A stretch of 40,715 nt of DNA, taken from assembly GCA_006212005.1 (NCBI GenBank), contig SDAZ01000002.1:1-40715 (forward strand), read 5' to 3'. Both the position numbers and the translations under genes were made by a program. The notes under the pieces were generated by a model. The model was not told the origin of the DNA, did not search any database, and saw nothing but the letters and a program-made list of their open reading frames with translations. Positions 28,088 to 34,534 of the stretch are shown piece after piece; within the stretch, counting starts at the first letter, position 1; the number at the start of each line of letters is the position of its first letter. The stretch is from Sulfurovum sp. Lineage in GTDB: Bacteria; Campylobacterota; Campylobacteria; Campylobacterales; Sulfurovaceae.

Positions 28088-28807
28088 ATGATAATTATTC
28101 CTGCAAGAATCGGCTCAACAAGATTTGCCAATAAAGTTTTAGCCGATATTGATGGATTGCCAATGGTGATAAAAACAGCAAAAGCAGTCTCAGTAGTGGA
28201 TAGAGTTGCTATCGCTACGGACTCTTTGGAAGTGTTAGATATCGCATCTGCATTTGGAATTGAAGCTGTTTTGACCTCAAATGAGCATAAATCAGGAACA
28301 GATAGGATAAACGAAGCCTCTCATAAACTTTCTCTTAGTTCAAATGAGATTATCCTAAATGTTCAAGCAGATGAACCATTTATAGAGCCTGAAGTGGTTT
28401 ATGCTTTGTTTGAATTGACTAAAAAAAATATTTCAAATCCAAAAATCATGCTAAATTCATGCTATAAAGATATCACCCATCCCGAAGCTGATGACCCAAA
28501 TCTCGTTAAAGTGGTGACTGATATTGATGAAATTGCTATATATTTTTCAAGAGCTAAAATCCCCTATCCACGAGACCACCATTTCGATGGATATAAGGGG
28601 CATATTGGGTTATATGGATTTAGCAAAGAGATGTTAAATCGTTTTTGTCAACTTCCACTCTCTCCTCTTGAAGAGATTGAGAAGCTAGAACAGTTACGGG
28701 CGATATATAGCGGATATGGTGTTGCGATGGTCAAAGTTGAGACACAAAGTTTTGGAATCGACACTTTAGAAGACCTTGAAAAAGCGAAACAACTGTACAT
28801 TAACTAA
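28088..28807 (+). CDS. kdsB: 3-deoxy-manno-octulosonate cytidylyltransferase
   Basis: 239 residues. Activates Kdo as CMP-Kdo for attachment to lipid A. N-terminal nucleotide site IIIPARIGSTRFANK, then TNEH-type SNEHKSGTDRINEA, LNVQADEPFIEP with the metal-binding Asp, and the late GIDTLEDLEKA. I choose the ATG at 28088, six bases after AAAGGA; an in-frame TTG at 28082 lies against the ribosome site. Confidence 0.95.
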   Translation: MIIIPARIGSTRFANKVLADIDGLPMVIKTAKAVSVVDRVAIATDSLEVLDIASAFGIEAVLTSNEHKSGTDRINEASHKLSLSSNEIILNVQADEPFIEPEVVYALFELTKKNISNPKIMLNSCYKDITHPEADDPNLVKVVTDIDEIAIYFSRAKIPYPRDHHFDGYKGHIGLYGFSKEMLNRFCQLPLSPLEEIEKLEQLRAIYSGYGVAMVKVETQSFGIDTLEDLEKAKQLYIN

Positions 28808-28847
28808 TGGTTTATCTTCTATTGTTTAAGTATTAATGCTATTGTTT

Positions 28848-28853
28848 TATAAT
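28848..28853 (+). promoter_or_regulatory. -10 box of the candidate small RNA
   Basis: A perfect TATAAT, 41 bases after the kdsB stop. Transcription would begin near 28860, about 15 bases before the first hairpin of the structured region. No -35 is evident. Confidence 0.55.
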
Positions 28854-28859
28854 TGCATT

Positions 28860-29027
28860 ATGAAAGATAGATATTCATAGAGTTCCTCCTCCTTCCTCTC
28901 TATGATGATGTCACTTGTAGCCGTTGGTATGTGTTTTGTAAAAATGCCAATATCATGATTTGTCCTCCTTATACTCCTTTTTATCCATGATGGCTACAAC
29001 ATCTTTCCGAAAAAAAGGCTTCTTTTT
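28860..29027 (+). ncRNA. Candidate structured small RNA with CCUCC loops
   Basis: The 314-base gap between kdsB and the protease gene holds no credible protein gene but is full of perfect inverted repeats. Hairpin 1: TCATAGAG (28875-28882) with CTCTATGA (28898-28905), loop TTCCTCCTCCTTCCT. A three-way junction follows: outer stem TTGTAGCC (28915-28922) with GGCTACAA (28992-28999); arm A TTGGTAT (28924-28930) with ATGCCAA (28944-28950, one G-U pair); arm B ATCATG (28952-28957) with CATGAT (28986-28991), its 28-base loop containing TCCTCC and ACTCC. Arms and outer stem abut with 0-1 unpaired bases. A final hairpin AAAAAG-GCTT-CTTTTT (29012-29027) can terminate it. The CCUCC loops match the anti-Shine-Dalgarno sequence of 16S rRNA, so pairing with ribosome sites is inferred. 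It does not look like 6S, tmRNA, SRP or RNase P RNA. A minus-strand transcript would show GGAGGA loops instead; the promoter and terminal hairpin favour plus. Confidence 0.6.
29012..29027 (+). terminator. Terminal hairpin of the candidate small RNA
   Basis: A 6-bp stem AAAAAG/CTTTTT with loop GCTT. The T-run is within the stem, so as an intrinsic terminator it is weak, but it sits exactly between the structured region and the next gene's promoter. Confidence 0.4.
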
Positions 29028-29090
29028 ATCCTCATCAAAATGTTAATAAATCGTTTATATTTAATTAGTAAAATATTAATATTTATATCT

Positions 29091-29096
29091 TACAAT
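29091..29096 (+). promoter_or_regulatory. Possible -10 box of the Do-type protease gene
   Basis: TACAAT 25 bases before the ATG at 29122, within an AT-rich stretch (29041-29100) that offers several weaker alternatives. Confidence 0.35.
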
Positions 29097-29121
29097 TTCA
29101 AAAACTTCTAAAGGATTTTAA

Positions 29122-30573
29122 ATGAAAACGATAAAGATTATGCAAAATAAAATTTTACTCTCATTGGTAGCAGTTGGAGTTATTGGTTCTATCACCTTGA
29201 TAGCAAAAAATCAAGAGGCGATATTTAGTGATGCCCCCTCAAATCCAATCCACAGATTACCAAACTCTTCAGGAGAGATACTTTCATTTAACTCTGTATT
29301 AAAAGATAGTGTCAAAAGTGTAGTCAACATCTCAACAAAAACAAAAGCGAAACAAAATCAACAGCTAAACTCTCTTTTAAATGACCCATTTTTTAGAGAA
29401 TTTTTTGGAGGACAACTTCCCCAAGGTCAACCAAAAGAGAAGATGGAGCGTTCGTTAGGTTCTGGAGTTATAGTCTCTAACAATGGATATATCATCACAA
29501 ACAACCATGTTATCGATGGTGCGGATGAGATAACCGTTATGTTGGATGGGAGTAGTAAAGAGTATAACGCTAAACTTATCGGCAAAGATAAAGGGAGTGA
29601 TTTAGCTGTTATAAAGATAGAAGCAACAAATCTTATCCCTATCAAATTTAGCCATATCGAAGATGTACAAGTAGGAGATGTTGTTTTTGCGATTGGAAAT
29701 CCATTTGGGATAGGACAAACAACAACACAAGGGATTGTTTCCGCACTCAATAAACACGGCGTTGGTATCAACCAATATGAAAACTTTATCCAAACCGACG
29801 CATCTATAAACCCAGGTAACTCTGGAGGAGCTTTAGTGGATAGTAGAGGTGCATTAATAGGTATCAATTCAGCGATACTCTCAAAAAGTGGAGGAAACAA
29901 TGGGATTGGATTTGCGATACCTATCAATATGGTAAAAAATATCGCTACACAACTTATCAGTAAAGGTGAAGTTCAAAGAGGATTTATGGGTGTCAATATA
30001 TCACCTATCACACCTGAAATGGACTCTATCTATCGTCATCAAGAGGGAGCTGTGATTGTTGATATTGAAGAGGATTCACCTGCAAGTCGTGCTGGAATCC
30101 AGCGAGGTGACTTGGTTTATCAAGTAGAAAACATACCTATAAAAGAGCCTTTTGATTTGCAAAATACTATCTCTTCATATCCACCAAATCAAAATATCAA
30201 GCTTTATATCGAAAGAGATGGAAAAGATATCAGTACCAATATCTCTTTGGCCGATTCTTCAAAAAAGAGTTCTAAAGTGGCTGGTAGTAAAAATTCGATA
30301 TTTGAAGGGCTTGAGTTAGCATCGCTTGATAACAATCTCAAAAAACAACTCCAAATTCCGAGAAATATCAGTGGAGCGATGATTGTAAAAGTTGATGAGA
30401 GTAGTAAAGCTGGAAAGGCTGGGTTTTTAGAGGGTGATATCATCATTCAAATAGAAAATATCAAGATAACTTCAGCACCACAAGCCGTACAAACTTTACA
30501 ATCCTTTGGCGATAGAGCAAAACGAATCTATGTCAATAGAAATGGATATATCTTGGTTTTGGTTTCGAGGTAA
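29122..30573 (+). CDS. degP: Do-family periplasmic serine protease (DegP/DegQ/HtrA)
   Basis: 483 residues. Protease and chaperone for misfolded envelope proteins. An N-terminal hydrophobic segment (about 10-28) is a signal peptide or anchor. The trypsin-like domain has the triad His129 (ITNNHVIDGA), Asp160 (GSDLAVIKI) and Ser234 (INPGNSGGALVD). Two PDZ domains follow, around 275-370 (RGFMGVNISPITPEM; DSPASRAGIQRGDLV) and 395-480 (SKAGKAGFLEGDIIIQIENIK). The length is typical for DegP/DegQ; I cannot separate the two by eye. The gene ends four bases before a palindromic repeat. Confidence 0.95.
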   Translation: MKTIKIMQNKILLSLVAVGVIGSITLIAKNQEAIFSDAPSNPIHRLPNSSGEILSFNSVLKDSVKSVVNISTKTKAKQNQQLNSLLNDPFFREFFGGQLPQGQPKEKMERSLGSGVIVSNNGYIITNNHVIDGADEITVMLDGSSKEYNAKLIGKDKGSDLAVIKIEATNLIPIKFSHIEDVQVGDVVFAIGNPFGIGQTTTQGIVSALNKHGVGINQYENFIQTDASINPGNSGGALVDSRGALIGINSAILSKSGGNNGIGFAIPINMVKNIATQLISKGEVQRGFMGVNISPITPEMDSIYRHQEGAVIVDIEEDSPASRAGIQRGDLVYQVENIPIKEPFDLQNTISSYPPNQNIKLYIERDGKDISTNISLADSSKKSSKVAGSKNSIFEGLELASLDNNLKKQLQIPRNISGAMIVKVDESSKAGKAGFLEGDIIIQIENIKITSAPQAVQTLQSFGDRAKRIYVNRNGYILVLVSR

Positions 30574-30576
30574 TAT

Positions 30577-30647
30577 CGTAGGGTGCAATTTATTGCACCA
30601 TTTTTATATCAATCAACGCCATGCGGTGCATTAAAATGCACCCTACG
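30577..30647. repeat. 71-bp palindromic element between the degP and PP2C gene ends
   Basis: The ends CGTAGGGTGCA (30577-30587) and TGCACCCTACG (30637-30647) are perfect inverted copies. Each half can also form its own hairpin (TGCAATTTATTGCA; GGTGCATTAAAATGCACC). The right half matches 37934-37956 over 23 bases. It fills the space between two convergent gene ends and may act as a terminator; the architecture suggests a non-autonomous mobile or REP/MITE-like repeat. Confidence 0.75.
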
Positions 30648-31346
30648 CTAAAACCATTTTTTTCTCCAACTTTTAAACATCTCATCGATTTTAGAAAGCA
30701 TCGATTTTGGAACAAAATTTTCAAGACTCACACACGCTACGACGCTAATATTATCACATCTTTCTCCACCATTTTTAAGAGCGATAGAGACCATCTCATC
30801 CAAACTTGTTTTTAACTCTTTATCCAAAAAAAGATTTTTACTCATCTCCTCTTTACTTACCCCCTCCCAAAATCCATCAGAACAAACAAGTACAGCAAAA
30901 TTTTCATCTTTCAACTCTCGTTCAAAAAATGATATCTCACTGCTCTCTTTGGCGTTGATACTTCTTAAAAGTTTGTTTTGGTCTGGGTGTGTCGCCATAT
31001 CTTTCTCTCTTATCCTACCGATATCAAAAAGATACTCAACAACAGAATGGTCTTTACTTCGTTGCTTAAACGCTCCATCTTCAAAGATATAAACACGACT
31101 ATCACCGATATTTCCTACAAAAACGCTATGCTCTTGTATCAAAGCAAAGGCAACAGTGGTATGTGGGTCGATGTAACCCTCATGAGCTTCTACCTTTTGC
31201 TTTAAACTTTGTGTGGTATTATCTACAATGGTTTGAAAAAAATCCTCCACATCTTCTATCTTTGTATCTTTAAAGGTTTCAAAATGCTTTTTACTCTCCT
31301 CAATAAGGGTAGTTGAAGCCATCTCACCACCTTTATACCCACCCAT
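30648..31346 (-). pseudogene. PP2C-type protein phosphatase, N-terminus lost
   Basis: About 232 codons from the Met of a GMGG motif to the stop. PP2C enzymes remove phosphate from Ser/Thr using two metal ions. Present: MGGYKGGEMAS, GNIGDSRVYIFEDG, KDHSVVEYL, VLVCSDGFWEGVS and ERCDNISVV. Missing: the first 40 or so residues, with the RxxNED motif and the metal-binding Asp of DGMGG, because homology stops exactly at the Met codon and the sequence beyond it belongs to an FHA gene on the other strand. The frame can be extended to a TTG at 31373 (MCYLNRLYK...), but those residues are antisense to FHA and no ribosome site is seen. The enzyme should be inactive. It ends one base before the 71-bp repeat. 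Confidence 0.8.
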
Positions 31347-31483
31347 TTTATATAACCGATTTAGATAGCACAAATGGAACTTATATCAATGGTGAAAGAT
31401 TGGTAGCAAACACTCCAACAAATCTTAATGTTGGTGATGAACTAACCATTGCAAATGCACAGTTTAAATATCGAAGAATCTAA
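31346..31483 (+). pseudogene. C-terminal remnant of an FHA-domain protein
   Basis: Forty-five codons in plus frame from about 31346 to the TAA at 31481-31483 read FYITDLDSTNGTYINGERL and continue through VANTPTNLNVGDELTIANA. This is the conserved end of a forkhead-associated domain (DLxSxNGTYxNG), a phosphothreonine-binding module. No start codon, ribosome site or N-terminal FHA half (GR, SRxH) is present. It abuts the truncated PP2C gene head to head at 31346. FHA and PP2C genes often neighbour each other in Ser/Thr phosphorylation modules, so a single deletion across a divergent pair would explain both remnants. Confidence 0.75.
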
Positions 31484-31484
31484 G

Positions 31485-31556
31485 GTAGGGGTAACCCTTG
31501 TGGTTACCCACAAAATAATAATGAAATTCACGGGTAGGCATAAAACCTACCCCTAC
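31485..31556. repeat. 72-bp two-hairpin GTAGGGG element
   Basis: The outer ends GTAGGGG (31485-31491) and CCCCTAC (31550-31556) are inverted copies. Inner hairpins are GGGTAACC/GGTTACCC (31489-31496/31502-31509) and GGGTAGG/CCTACCC (31532-31538/31546-31552). It has the same size and plan as the element at 30577-30647 but different hairpin sequences, and it starts right after the FHA stop. Confidence 0.7.
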
Positions 31557-31582
31557 AATAATAATGCCAATATAATGGCAAC

Positions 31583-31612
31583 CGTAGGGGTTCAAAATTT
31601 TGAACCCCTACG
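31583..31612. repeat. 30-bp perfect palindrome at the mdh gene end
   Basis: CGTAGGGGTTCAAAA is followed directly by its exact reverse complement. The mdh stop codon (TAG) is formed by the GCGTAGGG edge of this repeat, and a run of T residues precedes it on the minus strand. It is a likely terminator and a third member of the GTAGGG family. A small GCCA/TGGC hairpin lies at 31566-31580. Confidence 0.75.
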
Positions 31613-32552
31613 CAAAAAAGTTATTATCTTCTAATATCTTGATGTTCTCTTTGATAGAATCAACCGAAACTTTAAACTTCGCTTTCATCTCCTCATCAAG
31701 GTCAAGTTCGATTATCTGTTCCACGCCATTTGAACCCAAAACCACAGGAACACCTACGCAAACATCCTCATATCCATACTCACCCTCAAGCATAACAGAA
31801 GATGGCAACACAATACGAGAATCATCCAACATCGCTTGAACCATCACCGAAATCGCTCTAGCTGGTGCATAATAGGCTGAAGTCCCCAAATATTTGACAA
31901 TCTCAGCTCCACCCTCTTTGGTTCGTTTGATAATCGCTTCCATATCCTCTTTACTTACAAGTTGATTTAAAGGAATCCCACCAACTGCTGAAATCTCAGG
32001 ATAAGGAATCATATTTAATCCATGGTCACCGATAACTATCGCTCTGGTTTGCCCAGGCCCAAAACCGACCCGTTGATTGATAGCATACGCCATTCTTGAA
32101 ACATCCAACGCTCCAGCCATACCGATAATTCTATTTTTAGGAATCCCCGCCAATTTATGAATCACATAAGTCATAACATCAAGAGGATTGGAAACGCACA
32201 ATATGAGAGCATTTGGAGAGTATTTTACCACATCAGCTACAACACTTTTTATAATCTTCGCATTTATCATCAATAAATCTGCTCTTGTCATCTCGCTTCG
32301 TCTAGGAACTCCCGCAGTAATGACAATAATATCACAATCACTCATCTCACTTGGCGTTGAGGCGGAACGAACAATCGTCCCTGTTGGAGAGTAATTTGCA
32401 GATTGGGCAATATCAATCGCTTTTCCTCTTGCCACATCTGGCACTATATCATACAAGATAACCTCATGACAACTTCCAATCAGCGTAAGTGTATATGCAG
32501 CCGTTGCTCCAACAAACCCTGAACCAATAATCCCTACTTTTCTTCCTAACAT
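31608..32552 (-). CDS. mdh: Malate dehydrogenase
   Basis: 314 residues. NAD-dependent interconversion of malate and oxaloacetate. Rossmann motif VGIIGSGFVGATAAY; active-site loop with paired arginines in AGVPRRSEMTRADLL, which favours malate over lactate; VSNPLDVMTYV; and catalytic IVIGDHGLNMIPYPEISAVGG with the His of the His-Asp pair. The gene lies 19 bases after the ETF gene, so all three minus-strand genes here are probably one operon. The last residues (NFFA) run into the palindromic repeat that supplies the stop. Confidence 0.93.
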   Translation of the reverse strand: MLGRKVGIIGSGFVGATAAYTLTLIGSCHEVILYDIVPDVARGKAIDIAQSANYSPTGTIVRSASTPSEMSDCDIIVITAGVPRRSEMTRADLLMINAKIIKSVVADVVKYSPNALILCVSNPLDVMTYVIHKLAGIPKNRIIGMAGALDVSRMAYAINQRVGFGPGQTRAIVIGDHGLNMIPYPEISAVGGIPLNQLVSKEDMEAIIKRTKEGGAEIVKYLGTSAYYAPARAISVMVQAMLDDSRIVLPSSVMLEGEYGYEDVCVGVPVVLGSNGVEQIIELDLDEEMKAKFKVSVDSIKENIKILEDNNFFA

Positions 32553-32571
32553 CCTATCTCCTAATCTACTT

Positions 32572-34512
32572 CTATTTTTTCGGTTCTATACCAAATGTAA
32601 ACCCACCTTTAACTTTTTGTATCAACTCTGGCAAAATATCTTGATACTCACCAACAAGTCCAAAATCGGCATGATGAAAAATACTCGCCTTCGCACTACG
32701 GTCGATAGCCACTATTTTATGGGACTCTTTTATACCCGCTATGTGTTGAATCGCACCTGAAACACCAACCGCAATATACAATTTTGGTCTAACTGTTTTA
32801 CCAGTTTGCCCAATCTGTCGTGCATACTCACTAATCCCTTGGTCAACCACTGGACGACTACACGCCCACTCTGCATTGATACCTTGGTTCTTAAACTCCT
32901 CAACAAGCGATTTGATAAGCTCCAAACTATCTTCAATAGCACCTCTTCCTCCTGTGACGATAACATCAGCTTCAAAAAGATTGGATACACCACCCTCTCC
33001 TCTTATCGTCTCAACGATACTCACCACAAAATCACTCTCATCGAGATGAGGTTTAAACTCACTCACCACACCAACTCGCCCAACTTCTCGAGTGGGGACT
33101 TCAAAAGTTCCAGCTCTTGCTGTTGAGATTTGAGGACAAACAAAACCTAAAATAGTCGCCAATTTACTCTCACCATAAGTCGGTCTTCTTGACTCAAGTA
33201 TAGGGGCAAATATCTTTTTATTTTTTCTATCGATATGCTCACCAATCTCCAAAGCAGTACAGTCTGCCGTTACTCCACTATTGGTTTTCACCCCAATTCT
33301 AGGTGCTAACTCTCTTCCTGCTGTGGTTGCTCCAAAAAGTGCGATTTCAGGATTTCTCTCTTTTATCACTTGTGCAAAGATTGAAGCAAATGGCAATACC
33401 AAATACTCCTCAAGCCTATCATCCTCAACCACGATAACCTCATCACTTCCATACTCTATCAACTCACTAGCTAAATCTTTAACACCCTTACCGATAAGAA
33501 GCGTCATCACTTTAGTATTCTCTTCGAGTTGATTTACCAACTTTCGAGCAGGAGTCAAAAGCTCAAGCGACGGTCTGGAAATCTTACCATTGACCACTTC
33601 AGCCCAAGTTAAAATCCCACTTGCTCCATCTCTAAAATCAACAATTGGAAAATCAGGTTTACTAACCTCTTTTTTAACCCCTTTAGCTTTCACTTCTAGC
33701 GTATTGCCACCTGTATCAACATTTTGACGCAAACTCTCAACCAACTCTTTTTCACTGCTACCATTTGCCATCATCACTTCAGCTCTTTCACTGGTGATGT
33801 TTACAACTTTTGCTACTATCGTAGGTGAACCACTGAGTCCTATTTTTTCATTACCCAATCCGATATCATCAATACTAAATGTCGTAATCTTAGCCTCTCT
33901 AGCTCTCATAGCACCAAGAAGTGATGGTTTTCTAGGTTTCACACCTGTTGGCGTTAGGGATAAAAGACAAGGAGTTGGCAACTTCATCATCTGATATCCA
34001 CCCTCTATGATTCGTTTTGCAACGATATTTCCATGCTCATCACTCTTAACTCTTTCTATAAAAGTAGCTTGAGGTATGCCCAAATTTTCAGCCACTTGAG
34101 AGGGGACATGAGCGGTATCTCCATCACTTGTCTGCCGACCTGCTACTATCACAAATGGCTCTTTTGACTCTTTTGTATAACCTAAATGTTTAAGCATCGT
34201 AGATATCGCTAAACCCGTAGCATAAGTATCACTTCCCCCAAGCCGTCTATCGGATAAAAGATACGCTTCATCATATCCCATAGAGATAGCTGTTCTCAAA
34301 GCTGTATCAAAAGAGGGTGGTCCCATCGAACAAACAACCAATTTTGCATCTGGATTTTGAAGTTTAAGTTGTAACCCTGCTTCAAGTCCAAACTGACAAT
34401 CTATGTTAATGATAGATTTTGCTTTTGTTCTATCCATCAAACCATCTTCACCCATTCTCATCTCACTAGGAAGTGGAACTTGTTTTATCAAACTAATAAT
34501 CGTTAATGCCAT
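32572..34512 (-). CDS. etfBA: Electron transfer flavoprotein, beta and alpha subunits fused
   Basis: 646 residues. ETF carries electrons from flavin dehydrogenases to a quinone oxidoreductase. Residues 1 to about 260 are the beta subunit: ISLIKQVPLPSEMRM, CSMGPPSFDTALRTAISMG, VAGRQTSDGDTAHVPSQVA and PTPCLLSLTPTGVKPRKPSL. A linker of some 70 residues (with DTGGNTLEVKAKGVKKEVSK) leads into the alpha subunit, about 330-646: SDEVIVVEDDRL, GRELAPRIGVKTNSGVTADC, VTGGRGAIEDSLELIK, ACSRPVVDQG and the FAD signature GVSGAIQHIAGIKESHKIVAI with ADFGLVGE. In most organisms these are two polypeptides; there is no stop or frameshift here. It lies 22 bases after the ETF-QO gene, its presumed electron acceptor. 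Confidence 0.9.
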   Translation of the reverse strand: MALTIISLIKQVPLPSEMRMGEDGLMDRTKAKSIINIDCQFGLEAGLQLKLQNPDAKLVVCSMGPPSFDTALRTAISMGYDEAYLLSDRRLGGSDTYATGLAISTMLKHLGYTKESKEPFVIVAGRQTSDGDTAHVPSQVAENLGIPQATFIERVKSDEHGNIVAKRIIEGGYQMMKLPTPCLLSLTPTGVKPRKPSLLGAMRAREAKITTFSIDDIGLGNEKIGLSGSPTIVAKVVNITSERAEVMMANGSSEKELVESLRQNVDTGGNTLEVKAKGVKKEVSKPDFPIVDFRDGASGILTWAEVVNGKISRPSLELLTPARKLVNQLEENTKVMTLLIGKGVKDLASELIEYGSDEVIVVEDDRLEEYLVLPFASIFAQVIKERNPEIALFGATTAGRELAPRIGVKTNSGVTADCTALEIGEHIDRKNKKIFAPILESRRPTYGESKLATILGFVCPQISTARAGTFEVPTREVGRVGVVSEFKPHLDESDFVVSIVETIRGEGGVSNLFEADVIVTGGRGAIEDSLELIKSLVEEFKNQGINAEWACSRPVVDQGISEYARQIGQTGKTVRPKLYIAVGVSGAIQHIAGIKESHKIVAIDRSAKASIFHHADFGLVGEYQDILPELIQKVKGGFTFGIEPKK

Positions 34513-34534
34513 CTTTTAACTCTCCCTCTTTTGA

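Noticed and set aside
28905-28959. 18-codon hydrophobic frame on the plus strand (starting MMMSLVAVG)
   Set aside because: It has no Shine-Dalgarno sequence upstream (the stretch is the complement of one) and is explained better by the RNA stems that run through it.
29427-29927. 166-codon minus-strand frame opposite the Do-type protease
   Set aside because: The plus strand carries the intact catalytic triad of the protease; the opposite frame is a composition artefact.
31347-31373. N-terminal extension of the PP2C frame from a TTG at 31373
   Set aside because: The added residues are antisense to the FHA remnant, have no ribosome site, and replace the expected metal-binding motif.
30577-31612. 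CRISPR array or IS element as an explanation of the repeats
   Set aside because: The repeats are few, differ in hairpin sequence, are not evenly spaced, and no cas or transposase gene is near.
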